DNA of 64,000 nucleotides from positions 2,745,501 to 2,809,500 of the forward strand of contig NZ_CP117452.1 in assembly GCF_030687895.1 (NCBI RefSeq), given 5' to 3'. Origin of the DNA: Pseudomonas sp. FP198. Its GTDB lineage: Bacteria > Pseudomonadota > Gammaproteobacteria > Pseudomonadales > Pseudomonadaceae. The position numbers and the translations under genes were made by a program. How positions within the stretch are numbered: position 1 is the stretch's first letter; the number at the start of each line of letters is the position of its first letter. The notes beneath the pieces were generated by a model. It saw only the letters and a program-made list of their open reading frames with translations, was not told the DNA's origin and ran no database searches. Shown piece after piece: positions 27,501 through 42,500 of the stretch.

Positions 27501-30500
27501 GGGCGATGCCGAGCTTTTCACCGATCTCGCGATTACTGAACCCCCCGGCCACCAACCCGAGTACCTGGCGTTCGCGCGCGGTCAGGGCCTGGACGGGCGT
27601 TGCACCGTTGGCACTGCGTTCGGCCATGCGGCGCAACAGACGGGCGCTGACCGAACTGTTCAGTGCCTCTTCTCCCTGGGCGACCCGCCTGAGGGCCTGG
27701 AGCATTTCCTCGCGGCTGGCATCCTTGAGCAGATAGCCGACGGCGCCCGCAGCGATGGCCGCTTCGAGGTGGTCGGGGCTGTCGTCCATGGTGAAGATCA
27801 TCACTTTGATCTGCGGCTGGCGTTGTTGCAGGATGCGCGCCGCGCCGAGGCCATTGAGCACCGGCATGCGGATGTCGAGGATGGCGATGTCCGGCTGTAG
27901 CCGCTCGCACAGGTCGAGCGCCTCCTGGCCGTCGCAGGCCTGGCCGACGACTTCGAACCCTTCGGTACCGGCGAGCATGGAAATGAACCCGGTGCGGGTC
28001 ACTTCGTGATCATCGGCCAACAGCAGGCGCAGGGGACGATTCATGGCTGTGCTCCGTGGGCTGGCAACGGCACGCTGGCCAGCAATCGAGTGCCGCGGGC
28101 GGGTGCGCTACGACAGTCCAGTTGGCCGCCCAGCAGGCTCGCGCGCTCCTGCATGGCGGCCAGGCCGAGGTGGCAGCTGCCATTGGTCTCGATGGGTTGT
28201 TCCAGGGCGAATCCGCAGCCATCGTCCTCGACCCGTAGCCAAGCCTGGCCGTCTCGCACCGCCAGCCCGAGGGAAACCTGACTGGCCTGGGCGTGCTTGA
28301 GAATGTTGTTGATGCCTTCCTGGGCGATGCGAAACAGCGCAATCTCGGTATTACCCGGCAGGCGCGCGATGCTGTGCTCGACCCAATCGACCCTCAGCCC
28401 AGCGTCACGCAGACGATCGGCCTCCTTGTCGACGGCTTTGTACAAGCCAAAATCGTCGAGCACATGCGGACGCAGGCCACCGATCAGTTGCCGACCTTCG
28501 CCGACGCAGCCCTGAGCCAGTTCGAGAATGCTCCGCAGTTCATCGGCCAGCGCCGCCGGCAAAGGCGGGCAGCGACCGGCGAACCCCTGGAGGCGTTGAT
28601 GCAAGCCGGCGAGGTTCTGCGCGAGGCCATCGTGCAGGTCATAGGCCACGCGCTTGCGCTCGTCCTCCTGGGCGCTGAACAACCGATGGACCAGCTCGGA
28701 CATGGTCCGCTCGCGGGCCTGGAGCGTTTGCAGCAGGCGGCTGTTCTCCAGGTGCGCCGCCAACAGCGTGGCCAGCAGTTGCAGCGATTCGATGTCTTCA
28801 TTGTCTGGGGCGCCCAAGGGCACGCTGTTGCCTAATAGCAGCGCGCCGAACGCAACGCCGTCGGACCCGCGCAGCGGGATCCGCAGGATCTGCGGCAACG
28901 GCGTGCCGGGGCGATCCATCCATTGCGAAGCGGGCGAGGGCGGTTGGGCCAGCTCGGCGAGCAGCTCGAGGCGCTCGCCGCTGCCGTGGCTGGCGACGGT
29001 CTGCAACTGGCCGTCGGCGTTCCATTCCAGCAACAGACCGTGATCCATGGCGACGAACGCGCACGCACGTTCTACCGCGCGTTGGCGCATCTGCGCCAAC
29101 GGCAAGCGGGTCAGTTCGTGCCCGGTGCCCAACAACAGGCCCAGGCGCGCCGCCCGGCTTTGCGACTGGCGATACTGGGTGCGGATCGCCAAGGCGCTGC
29201 CAGGGTCATGGGGTGGGCTTTGCATGGGGAACTCCAGCGTGGAAGGGGAAACCGGCGCGGTTGGTGATGGTTTCATTAAACCCTGTGATCGACACCCGGC
29301 CTATCTGCCGAATGGCATAGGCGATCGGCACCGGTTGGCCGATGGCGAGGCTTGCGAAGGCCGGCACAGTGGGCTCATTGAAACCCAAAGGAACGCTACG
29401 ATGAAAATGAAAACCTGTGCCATTGCCGCTTTTCTTCTGCTGGGCGCGCCCCTTGCCCAAGCGCTGGAGACCACGCCGTTTGTCTACAGCACCGTGGCCG
29501 AGCAGCCGCAGAACGTCAATGACCGTGAAATCGCCGGGCTGTTCGACCGCTGGAACGCTGCGTTGAAGACCGGCAGTGCTGTCGCGGTCACCAGCCTGTA
29601 CGCCCCGGATGCGATTCTGCAACCGACCGTCTCCAACAAGGTGCGCAGTACCCCGGCGCAGATCCAGGACTATTTCGTGCACTTCCTGGCGGCCAAGCCG
29701 GTCGGGGTAATCAACTACCGGGAAATCCGTCACCTGGGGCCTGACGCGGCGATGGACAGCGGAGTCTATACCTTTACGCTGACCCAGGCCGACGGTTCCA
29801 AGCGGGAAGTGCAGGCGCGCTATACCTTCCTCTACGAGCGACTCGACGGCCAGTGGAAAATCATCAACCATCACTCGTCGGCCATGCCGGAAGTACCCAA
29901 GACCCTGCAGGCCAGCCACTGACGGCGGGCGATATACGGCGCGCCCTTGGTGTCCAAGGGCGCCTGCTTCGCCAGAGGTTTTGACCGTCGATGAATTAAA
30001 GCCTTGGAATCACCTGGGAACATTAATTAGAATCAGTCTCATTTAAGACATTCTTGCCCAGGGCCACTTCACATGCTTGATGCAGCTAAGCCGGCGGAGC
30101 ACGCCCTCGACGCGTTATACCGTGACCATGGCGGTTGGCTGGAAGGCTGGTTGCGACGGCGCATGGGCAATGCCTGGGATGCCGCCGACCTGCGCCAGGA
30201 TACGTTCTTGCGCGTACTGTCCAGCGCCCAGTCGCTGGCCGACCTGCATGAACCGCGCGCCTACCTGTTGACGGTGGGCAAGCGCTTGTTGAGCAATTTC
30301 TACACGCGCCGCCATCTGGAACAGGCTTATCTCGACGCGTTGGCCAGCCTGCCCGCCGAATGCGTGCCGTCTCCAGAGCAGCGCTGGCTGCTGCTGGAAA
30401 CCCTGCAGGCCCTGGACGAGTTGCTTGATGGCCTGCCGCCGATGGTGCGTCGGGCGTTCCTGTGGAGCCAGCTCGAAGGCCTCGGCTATCGCGAGATCGC

Positions 30501-33500
30501 CGAGCGCCTGCAAGTCTCCGAACGCACCGTGAAGCGTTATATGGCCCAGGCCTACGAACATTGCCTGTTGGTGGACTTCTGATGCGCCAGGCTCCGTCGG
30601 CCGAAGCCCGTGAAGTCGCCCGGGCGGCGGCTCGGTGGCTGGCGCTGATCGAGTCAGGCGCCGATGAATTCGATCATGGCGCGTTGCAGCGCTGGCGCGA
30701 AAGCAAGGCCGAGCACGAAGCGGCCTGGCAGAAAGCCCAGCGCCTGCGCCAGCGGTTTGCCGAGGTGCCGTCAGCGTTGGGCCTGGCCACCCTGGATCGT
30801 CCCGCACTGGCCCGTCGCAGCGTACTCAAGCGCGCGTTGGGTGTCGCCGCGCTGGTACCGACCGCCTGGTTGCTGGGACGCGAACTGCCGCTGGAGGCCT
30901 GGCGCGCCGACCTGCACACCGCCATCGGGGAACGCCGTCGGTGGACGCTGGCCGGTGGCAACGTTTTGCACTTGAACACTGACAGCGCTGTGGACCTTGA
31001 CCTTGAGGCGCGCCGCCTGATGCTGCTGCGCGGCGAGATCGCGCTGAAAGTCGTCGACGGCCCCTTGGCGGTCCAGCTGCCCTACGGTGCTGTGAGTGTC
31101 GGCCGAGGCGAAGTCTGCATTCGCCTGGATCAACGCAGCTGCCGGGTTTCGGTAGTCAGCGGCGCGGTGCAACTGCAACCTGCGCAAGGGCCAGCGCTGA
31201 GGCTCGAAGAAGGCCAACAGGTCGACCTGAGTGCCACTGGCGCGGGTGCGGCCAGCACATTCGACGCCGGGCAGATGGGCTGGCGTGAAGGCGTACTCGT
31301 GGCGCAGAACCAGCCGCTGGGGGATTTCCTTCGGGAGCTGGACCGCTATCGCCCCGGCGTGTTGCGCTGGGACGAAGGGTTGGAAGCGCTCCGCGTCACC
31401 GGCAGCTTCCGTCTGGAAAACACCGACCGGATCCTCGCGTTGCTCTCGGCCAGCCTGCCGCTTGAGGTGCACATGCGTACCCGCTATTGGGTCACCTTGA
31501 CGCCGCGAAAAAATATCGCCTGAAGCCTGTCCCCTTTTTTTGTCTCGCTTGTCATTCAAGGCAACTGAACAAAAAACGAGAGTTGCTCCAATGCCCGCAG
31601 CAGTATCTTTACGTTTTCGTCCGGCCCTTGCTGGCTGGCGCCCGTTGCTGAACCTGAGCCTCATGCTGAGCCTGAGCTCCAGTGCGTTTTTCATCTCGCC
31701 CAGCCAGGCCGAGGAAAGCGCCCGGCGCAGCTATCAGGTTCCCGCCGGCAGCCTCGGCGCCGCACTGACCCGGTTCGCCGGGCAGGCTGGCGTCAACCTC
31801 TCGGTGGACCCGGCCCTGGTGAGCGGTCGCAACAGTGCCGGGCTCGCTGGCGAGTTTGGCGTGGAGGAGGGATTTGCCCGGCTGTTGCAGGGTTCCGGCC
31901 TGCAGTTGCAGCCAGTGGGCGAACAGGCCTACATGCTCACTCCGGCGGCGCAAGGCAGCAGCCTGCAGCTGGCGCCGACTTCGATTTTCGGTGCCACCGG
32001 CGCGACGCAAGGCGATCCCTACGCAGGGGGGCAGGTGGCACGGCGTGGATCCCAGGGCTTGCTCGGCTCCCGTGACTTCATGGAAACACCGTTCAGCATG
32101 ACCACGTACACGGGGGAGACGGTCAAGAATCTGCAAGCACGGACCCTCGGTGACCTGGTCGCCAGCGATCCCTCGGTGCGCGCCACCAACCCGGCGGGCG
32201 GGCGTTATGAGCAATTCACCATTCGTGGCTTGAGCCTGTTCAACAGTGACGTGGCCTACAACGGCCTTTATGGCGTACTGCCGACTTATACCATCGACAT
32301 GGAGATGGCCGATCGCGTCGACATCCTCAAGGGCCCGACCCAACTGATCAACGGGATCTCGCCGCGAGGCAGCGTCGGCGGCGGGATCAACATAGTGCCC
32401 AAGCGGGCCACCGACAAGCCGATCACATCGCTGACCGGCAGCTATGCCTCCGATAGCCAGCCCGGCGCTGCCGTGGATGTCGGCCGCCGTTTTGGCGAGG
32501 ACAACCAGTTCGGCGTGCGTTTCAACGGCGTCAAGCAGGCCGGCGACACCGACTGGGATCATCAGCGCGTGGATCGCCAGATGGCCGTGCTGGGCCTGGA
32601 TTTTCGTGGCGAGCGCCTGCGTCTTTCTACCGATATCGGCCACACCGAGCGTGACACCGACGCACCGCAGGAGCGCGTCCAGGTCGGCGCCGCCGCGCCG
32701 GTGCCGCACGCCAGCGATGTGCGGCGCAACTATGCGCAGCATTGGAGCAAGGCGCGCACCGAGGACACCTTCGGCGCGGTGAACGGCGAATTCGACGTCA
32801 GCGATTCGGTCATGCTTTACGGCGGTGTCGGGGCGCGTAAAAGCAACCACGACTTTCTGCGGCACAACGTGTCGGTCACTAATGCGGCCGGCGATTTCAC
32901 CGTGTCGCCCCGGGATTTTACCCGGGACGAGAATGTGCGGACGGCCAATGCCGGGGTGCGCAACTGGTTTCAGACCGGCCCGGTGAGCCATGAGCTGAAC
33001 CTGGCGGCCAGTTATTTCTACATGGACTTCGAAAACGGCGGCGCCCGTTATGCCAACGGGCGCAGCAACCTGTATGACCCGGTGCCGACACCGACGCCGA
33101 ACACCCCCACGCGGGCGGACCCGAAGGTCTACACCGAGAACCACTTCAGCGGCGTGGCGCTGTCCGACACCCTGGGTTTCTTCGATGACCGCCTGCTGCT
33201 GACCCTGGGCGCCCGCTGGCAGCGGGTGGAAGTCGACGACTGGTCTGATGGGGTCAAGGGGCCCACCGCCTATGACGAGGAAAAAGTCTCGCCGTCGGGC
33301 GGCATCCTGTTCAAGGCCACCGACAAGCTGTCCCTCTACGCCAACTACATGGAAGGCTTGAGCCAGGGCAAGATCGCGCCGACGTCCTCGGACAACAGCG
33401 ATGAAATCTTCCCGCCGTTCATCAGCCGCCAGGTCGAGGTTGGCGCCAAGTACGATGCCGGCGCGCTGGCCGTTACCGCCGCCGTGTTCCGGATCAAGCA

Positions 33501-36500
33501 ACCGGCCTATGCCACCGACGCCACGACCAACGTCTTCGGCCCGAACGGCAAGCGCGAGAACACCGGCGCGGAAGTCAGCGTGTTCGGTGAACCGTTCAAG
33601 GGATTGCGCCTGCTCGGTGGCGTGATGTACATCGACAGCGAACTGACCGACACCACCAACCCTGCGTTTGACGGCAACCGCGCGCCGGCGACACCGGAGT
33701 ACAACGTCAACCTGGGCGCCGAATGGGATGTGCCGACTGTGCAGGGGTTGACCCTGACCAGTCGCGGCATCTATTCCAGCTCGCAGTACCTGGATCCGTC
33801 CAATACCAAGGAAATCGATTCCTGGGAGCGGTTCGACGTCGGTGCGCGGTATGCCTTCAAGGTCGATGACAAACACATCACCTTGCGCGCCAATATCGAG
33901 AACGTGGCGGACAAGCGCTATTGGAGCTCGGCCGGGGCTTCGGACGACAGCGAGCCGGGGCTGACCCTGGCGACGCCGCGCACTTACCTGGTGTCGGCGA
34001 CTGTCGATTTCTGATCGGGTTGCTGTTTATCCAACATCTACATTGACTGACCCGCCGCCATCGCGAGCAGGCTCGCTCCCACAGGGGGATGCATTGGCAT
34101 TTTAGAAAACAATATCAGCCGTCGCGAAACAGGTCGTGGGCATCAAGCAGCCGCCAGGCGATTTCAGGCCGTTTCTCCAAGCCCCGACGGATCGCCGCCG
34201 GAATCGACTGGCGAATCTTGCGGCACAGGCCTGGCTGCTCCTGGAATTCGATAGCAATGCCGCGCATGGTCCGCACTTCGTTGTAACCCGGCTCGATGGT
34301 TACCCGTACGCCGAGGTTTTCATACAGCCGCTGCTGCAAGCGTTCAAGCTCGTCCAGGCTCTGGATGTTTTCCAATCGCTCAAGCAGGCGTTTTTCTTCC
34401 TGACGATTCAGGCAAAGGATGCGCAAATCGCTGCCTGGGGTTTGCAGCAACGCATCACGCCCGCAATCACAGATACCGGGCGGGCAGGGGGGACGGATCG
34501 GAATCGACGCGGTCATGGGCTCCACAAGCTCTGCGACACAACAAAACCGCCTTTGGGCGTAAGGACGACCTCGGCAATGTGATGCCTGGCAGCGCGCTGG
34601 TCAAGCCTCCACGGGGGCCGCTTGTCCGCGTCCGAATCGGCTCCGCTCGTCTGTTTTGCCGTGATCCGATCAAATTTTTCAGCGCCGGGCGGGCTCAAGA
34701 AGACAAACACGTCGCGGCTCGCTCCGACAGTTGAGCCGCTCCCGGAAAAAAGGAGAACCCATCGAATGCAACCCGATCCGTCCACCTTACCGCTGCTGGA
34801 AGAACTGCTGATGGCCCGTGGGCCCGGCGGGCAGGAGCATGAAGTGCGCGACATCTGCCGGCGGGAACTGGAACCGCATTGCGCTGAGAGCTGGGTCGAC
34901 CCGGCCGGTAATGTCATCGGCCTGATCAAGGGCACACGCCCGAGCGGCAAGGCGAACCAGCCCATCCGGATCATGGCGCACCTGGACGAAATCGCCATGC
35001 TGGTCAAACGCATCGAGCCCGACGGCACGTTGCGCGTGGTGGCCCTGGGCGGCGCCAATCCGATCAATTTCGGGGTGTGCCCGGTGGACATTCTCGGCGA
35101 CCGGGATTTCATTCCCGGCGTACTCTCGTTCGGATCGATGCATAGCACCGGTGAAACCCATCAGGGCGCCGATGTGCTGTCGGGGAATGTCAATTGGGGC
35201 GATGTCCATGTGATCACTCGGTGCTCCGGTGAGCAATTGCAAGCGCACGGCGTGCGGCCAGGTACCCGGGTAGTGCTGAGCCAGCATTGGCGGCGTCCGT
35301 TCCGGGTCGGCGATGCCATCGCGGCGCATTTCCTCGACGACCGCGCGCCGATGGTCGCGACATTGCAGGCCGCAAAGTTATTGGCTGAGCGCCGCGAAGA
35401 ACTGAAGAACGACGTTTATTTCGTCTTCACCACGCAAGAGGAAGAGTCCAATGCCGGAGCGCTTTATGCCGCCAGCCATCTGCCGGGGGATGCCACGGTG
35501 GCGGTTGAGGTCGGCCCGGTCATTTCCGAGTACGCTACCCGATTGAGCGTCGATCCGATCATCAACACCGGCGACCAGAACGGCTGCTACAACCGTGACA
35601 TCGTCGACCAGTTGTACCAGGCCGGCAAACGTCGCGGGTTGACGCCTCAGTTCGCGCTGCTGGTGGATTTTGCCAGTGACGCCAGCGCAATCATGAGCAG
35701 CGGCGTGTCGGCCCAGGGTGGCTGCATTGCCATTCCGACGGAAAACACCCACGGTTACGAGCTGATCCTGGAAGGCAGTATCGAGGCCTGCGCGGTAACG
35801 TTGCTGGAATTCCTGCTGGATCGCGGCCACGACTGACACGCCATCTGCCAATGTGGGAGCGAGCTTGCTCGCGATAGCGGTGGGTCAGCCAACGCAAATA
35901 TCGACTGTGCCATCCCATCGCGAGCAAGCTCGCTCCCACAGGGTTTTGTGTTACAGCCCCAATTCGGACAGCCCCGGATGACCATCCGGACGACGGCCCA
36001 ACGGCCAATGGAATTTACGCTCGCTTTCCTTGATCGGCAGGTCGTTGATGCAGGCGTAGCGATTGGACATCAAGCCATTCTCGTCGAACTCCCAGTTTTC
36101 GTTGCCGTAGGAGCGGAACCAGTTGCCTGAGTCGTCGTGCCATTCATAGGCATAACGCACGGCGATGCGGTTGTCGGTGAACGCCCAGAGCTCCTTGATC
36201 AGCCGGTAATCCAGCTCCTTGGCCCATTTGCGGGTCAGGAAGGCCTTGGCTTCTTCCCGGCTATGGACGAACTCGGCGCGGTTACGCCACTGGGTGTCGA
36301 GGGTGTAGGCCAGCGATACCTTCTGCGGATCGCGAGAGTTCCAGCCGTCTTCGGCCAGGCGAACTTTCTCGATCGCTGTTTCACGGGTGAACGGCGGCAG
36401 CGGCGGGCGAACTTCAGCAGAGGACGACATGGTTAAGCTCCCGATAAATGAATGATGAATTGCACTACTTTCTGTCTCAACGGCGGTCTGTCTCAACGAC

Positions 36501-39500
36501 GGTCTTGCGATACGCGTGTTGCTTATTCGATAGCCAGCAGGGTTTTCAGCACGTCCTGCGCCTGATCGGCTGCATTGTGATCACCCATGACCAGTGCAAC
36601 GGTGATGGCCCCATCGATCAGGATAAGCAGCTTCCCCGCCAGCACTTGCGGTTGCTCGATGCCTTGATCGCTGCACAGGCGGGTTAGATAGTCGAGCAGC
36701 TTCTGTTTGTGCATCTTTGCCACCTGGCGGACCGGGTCCTGCGGGTCGCCGGTTTCGCCGCTGGTATTGATGAAGGCGCAACCGCGAAAACCTTCGCTGT
36801 CGAACCAGCCCTTGAGCACCGGAAACAGGTTCAGCAACCGCGCGAGCGGCGTCGTCGCCTTGTCCACTTCGCTGCTGAACCAGCGCATCCAGCGTTCATC
36901 GCGGCGCTTGAGGGCGGCGACGACCAGGTCCTCCTTGTTGGCGAAGTAGCGGTAGATGCTTTTCCTCGAGACGCCGGCGGTTTTCACCAGGAGATCCATG
37001 CCGGTGGCGGCGATGCCACTTTTGTAGATCAACTTTTCGGCGACATCGAGGATGATGTCGCGTGTTTCATTGCTAGTGATTTCGTTCATGGGTCGAACAG
37101 TAGAACGATCGTTCTCCTTGGTCAAATGTTTTTTCGTCGCGAAGGGGAGGCCCAAACCCGCGCGTCATGGTGTAAGCTCATCCGTTCTTCGGATTCGACC
37201 TTTTGCGAGCCTTATGCCGTCGCTTTTCAAACGCTCCCTGCTGCCCAAGCTGCGCAGCTTTCCACTCACCGCCGAGGCTGTGACCATCCTCGACGGCGCC
37301 GCCGAGTTTCGCCGTTGCCTGCTGGAAAAAATTGCCCAGGCGACCCAGCGCATCTACATCGTCGCGCTCTACTTGCAAGAGGACGAGGCCGGCCAGGAAA
37401 TCCTTGACGCCTTGCATGCCGCCAAAGCCGCGCGCCCCGAGCTGGACATCGCCGTGGTGGTGGACTGGCTGCGGGCCCAGCGCGGCCTGATCGGCGCCAA
37501 GAAGCAGCCGGGCAACTCGGCGTGGTATCAACAGCAGACCCGCGTCCATGACAGCGAAGTGCCGATCTACGGCGTGCCAGTGCAGACTCGCGAGCTGTTC
37601 GGCGTGCTGCACTTGAAAGGCTTTGTGATCGATGATTGTGTGCTCTACAGCGGCGCGAGCCTGAACAACGTCTACCTGCACAAGTTCGACAAATACCGCT
37701 ACGACCGATATCACCTGCTGCAGAACAGCGCACTGGCCGATTCGATGCATCACCTGGTGCAACACGGCCTGATCGCGTCCAGGGCGGTGCATCGCCTCGA
37801 CCTGCCGGACCTGCCCAGCACCCGCAGCTTGCGCAAGGACATCGGCGACCTGCGCAGCCGCCTCAAATATGCAACCTACGACACCACGGCTGGCAGCCTC
37901 GACAAAGACGGCCTGTCGGTGAGCCCGCTGCTGGGCGTCGGCAAGAATAATCCGCTGAGCAAGGCGATCAGCGAGCTGATCGCCAGCAGCCGTCAGCAAC
38001 TGACCATCTGCACGCCGTATTTCAACCTGCCACTGGCCGTGACCCGGGATATCAACCGGGCCCTGGCGCGCGGGGTACGGATCGACATCATCGTCGGCGA
38101 CAAGACCGCCAACGATTTTTATATTCCGCCCAGCGAGCCGTTCAAGATCATTGCGGCATTGCCCTATCTGTACGAGATCAGCCTGCGCCGTTTCGCCAAG
38201 CGGCATCAGCGCTACATCGACAGCGGCCAGTTGAACCTGCATTTGTGGCGCGACGGCGATAATACCTACCACCTCAAGGGCATGTGGGTCGACGAGCGCT
38301 ACACCTTGCTTACCGGCAACAACCTCAACCCGCGGGCGTTTCGCCTGGATCTGGAAAACGCCCTGTTGCTCGACGATCCCAAAGGGGAGTTGCTGGGGCC
38401 GCGGCAGGCTGAGCTGGAGCGGATCTATCAACACACCCGGCGGATCGAACGCTACCTGGACCTGGAGACCCTGCCGGACTATCCCGCCGCGGTGAGCAAG
38501 TTCCTGAAACGGGTCAGCCGGGTGCGAATAGAGCGACTGCTTTACCGGATCCTGTGAACCACCGCGCCATGTCGGAAAAAGACACCATCTCCATCCAGCT
38601 GGTGCGCGAGGCGCTGCTGCAGAGCTGCGCCCCTGGAGCCGCCACCGAAGAAGTCCTGAACAAGGTCGGTATCGACCCCGCCTGGCTCGACGAGCCCCAG
38701 GCGCGCGTGCCGGCCCATGCCTATGCGCGACTCTGGCGCCTGCTGGCCAGGCGGCTGGATGACGAGTTCTTCGGCATGGACCCGCGCAAGCTGAAGTCCG
38801 GCAGCCTGGCCTTCCTGTGCCAGTGCGCCATGGCCCAGCCGACGTTGGCGAACGGGTTGACGGCGGGGCTGGGTTTCCTCTCCTTGATGCTTGAACACCT
38901 GCCGGCGCAGTGGGTTCGCCAGCAAAGCCTGGCGGAAATCGTCCTGCTCGAAGACGACCAGGACCCGCGCCGGGCCTTTACCTATTTCACCTATTGGATG
39001 ATCGTCCATGGCGTGGCCTGCTGGCTCGCCGGGCGGCGCATTCCGATCCTGTCCGTCGAGTTGCGTTGCCCGGCGCCGGATTTCTGCGATGACTATCGCG
39101 TGATGTTCTCGCAGAACCTGCGCTTCGACCGGCCGCGTACGCGGATGATTTTTTCCGCCGACTGCCTGGACCTGCCCATCCGCCGCAGTCCGGAGGAGCT
39201 CAAGCGCTTCCTGGCCCAGGCCCCGGCGAACATCCTGGTCAAATACCGCGACCCGCAAAGCCTCGCCAGCCGTATCCGCCATGATTTGCGCCAGCTGCCC
39301 GCCGAGCAGTGGCCGGAAACCGAGGCCCTGGCTCAACAACTCTGCGTTTCCGCATCGACCCTGCGCCGCCGCCTGGCGGATGAGGGCCAGACTTACCAGG
39401 GCCTGAAAGACAGCGTGCGCAAGGAACTGGCGATCGCCTGGCTGGCCGAGCCCTCCATCAGCTTCGTCGAAATCGCCGCGCGGCTGGGGTTTGCCGATGC

Positions 39501-42500
39501 CAGCTCGTTCTACAAGGCGTTTCGCAAGTGGTCCGGGTCTAATCCCGGGCACTATCGCAGCCTGATTCTCAGCGAGGCTGATTGATCCGGGTTCGTTGTT
39601 GACTGGGCTATCGCCATCGCGAGCAAGCTCGCTCCCACAGGTTTTGTAAACGACACTCCCCTGTGGGAGCGAGCTTGCTCGCGATGGCGGCCTTACAAAC
39701 AACCGATTCCTTCAACAAAAAACATGGCCAAACCAGTCAAGCAACTTGAAAGCTTTGACCATTGCCCCGCGGCCCCTTCGGCGCGAGTATTTCCCTGCTA
39801 TTCACGGTTCCCCCACCAATAAAAAGTACAGAGGGATTCTGGTCATGCGCGATTATTCGTCCGCCACGTCGCAGTTCGATTACCTGCACACTGCCAATGC
39901 CGCTTTGCACGGTTCGCTCGAGGCGCTCAACGCCTGCGTGGAGTGTTGCGACCGGCATGCCTTGCCGGGGCGCATCGCCTTGTTCTGGGAGGGCCGTGAC
40001 GGCAGCGATGCGACCTGGACTTACCGTGACCTGCAGGACAACGCGGCGCGTTTCGCCAACTTCCTGCGCGCCCAAGGTGTTGGCAAGGGCGACAAGGTCG
40101 CCGGCCTGCTGCCGCGCAATGCCGAACTGCTGATCGTGGTGCTCGCCACCTGGCGTATCGGCGCGGTCTACCAGCCCCTTTTCACCGCATTCGGACCCAA
40201 GGCCATCGAGCACCGCCTCGGCAGCTCCGGCGCGCGCGTAGTGGTCACCGACGCCAGCAACCGGCCCAAGCTCAACGAAGTGCTCGGGTGCCCCACCATC
40301 GTTACGGTCGGCGGGGCGAAGGGCCAGGGCATCGTCCGCGGCGACTACAGTTTCTGGGCCGAACTGGCCAACCATTCCGACCAGTGCGAACCGCTGATGC
40401 TGACTGGCGAAGACCCGTTCCTGCTGATGTTCACCTCCGGTACCACCGGGCCGGCCAAGGCGCTGTCGGTTCCGCTCAAGGCCATCGTCGCGTTCCAGAG
40501 CTACATGCGCGACGCCGTGGATTTGCGTCCCGAAGATGCATTCTGGAACGTCGCTGACCCGGGCTGGGCCTACGGCATCTATTTTGGCGTGACCGGGCCT
40601 CTGGCGCTGGGGCATCCGATCACTTTCTACGATGGTCCCTTCACGTTGGAAAGCACTTGCCGGGTGATCAACAAATACGGCATCAGCAACCTGGCGGGCT
40701 CACCAACGGCCTACCGTTTGCTGATCGCTGGCGGCGAGCAGTTCGCCCGCTCGATCAAGGGCAAGCTGCGCATCGTCAGCAGCGCCGGCGAGCCGCTGAA
40801 CCCGGAAGTGATCCGCTGGTTTGCCGAGAACCTGAACGTGGTGATCCATGACCATTACGGCCAGACCGAGCTGGGCATGGTGCTGTGCAACCACCATGGA
40901 CTCGACCACCCGGTGCATTTGGGCGCGGCCGGTTTTGCCTCGCCGGGCCACCGCATCGTGGTGCTGGATGAAAATCAACGGGAGTTGGGGGTAGGGCAGC
41001 CAGGCATTCTTGCCGTCGATCGCAGCCAGTCGCCGATGTGCTGGTTCGCCGGTTACGAAGGCGGCCCGACCAAGGCGTTCGTCGGCGATTATTACCTGAG
41101 TGGCGATACCGTCGAATTCAACCCGGACGGCAGCATCAGTTTCGTCGGCCGCAGCGATGACGTGATCACCACGTCCGGCTATCGCGTTGGCCCGTTCGAC
41201 GTGGAAAGCGCGCTGATCGAGCACCCGGCCGTGGTGGAAGCCGCGGTCATCGGCAAACCCGATCCTGAGCGCACCGAGCTGGTGAAAGCTTTTGTGGTGC
41301 TCAGCGCTCAGTACCGCGCAGCGCCGGAGCTGGCCGAAGAGTTGCGCCAGCATGTGCGCAAGCGCCTGGCGGCCCATGCATACCCCCGTGAAATCGAATT
41401 TGTCAGCGACTTGCCGAAGACCCCCAGCGGCAAGTTGCAGCGCTTTATCTTGCGCAACCAGGAGATCGCCAAGGCTCAAGAGGCCTTGGCGCAGAACGTT
41501 TCAGCTTGAATCCAAGGAAACCATGATGCAGATCGACAACAAGATTTTCCTCGTCAGCGGCGGTGCTTCCGGCCTCGGTGCGGCCACCGGCGAAATGCTC
41601 GTCAAGGCCGGCGCCAAGGTGATGCTGGTGGACCTCAACGCCGATGCGGTGGCCGCCCAGGCGCAAAAGCTCGGTTGCCGGAGCGTGGTCGCCGACATCA
41701 GTAACGAAGCCGCCGCCGAAGCGGCAGTCAAGGCCACGGTGGATGCGTTTGGTGGCTTGAATGGCCTGGTCAATTGCGCAGGCATCGTGCGCGGCGAAAA
41801 GATCCTCGGCAAGAACGGTCCTCACGCGCTCGCCAGCTTCAGCCAAGTGATCAACGTCAACCTGATCGGCAGCTTCAACCTGCTGCGCCTGGCCGCTGCG
41901 GCCATTGCCGAAACCGAGGCCAATGCCGACGGCGAACGTGGGGTGATCATCAATACCGCCTCGGTAGCAGCCTTCGACGGTCAGATCGGCCAGGCCGCCT
42001 ACGCGGCGTCCAAGGGCGCGATTGCCAGCCTGACCCTGCCAGCCGCCCGTGAACTGGCGCGCTTCGGTATCCGCGTAATGACCATCGCTCCAGGGATCTT
42101 CGAAACCCCGATGATGGCCGGCATGACGCCGGAAGTACGTGACTCCCTGGCCGCCGGCGTGCCATTCCCACCGCGCCTGGGCAAACCCGCCGAGTACGCC
42201 GCGCTGGTCCGGCATATCATTGAAAACAGCATGCTCAACGGCGAGGTGATCCGTCTCGACGGCGCCTTGCGCATGGCCGCCAAATAGGAGGATTTGTCAT
42301 GTACAACGATCCGATTGTCATTGTCAGCGCCGTCCGCACCCCGATGGGCGGCTTCCAGGGCGAGCTGAAAAGCCTCAGCGCGCCGCAGCTGGGTTCCGCC
42401 GCCATCAAGGCCGCCGTGGAGCGGGCCGGCATTTCGCCGCAAGCGGTTGAAGAAGTGCTGTTCGGTTGCGTGCTCGCCGCAGGGCAGGGCCAGGCACCGG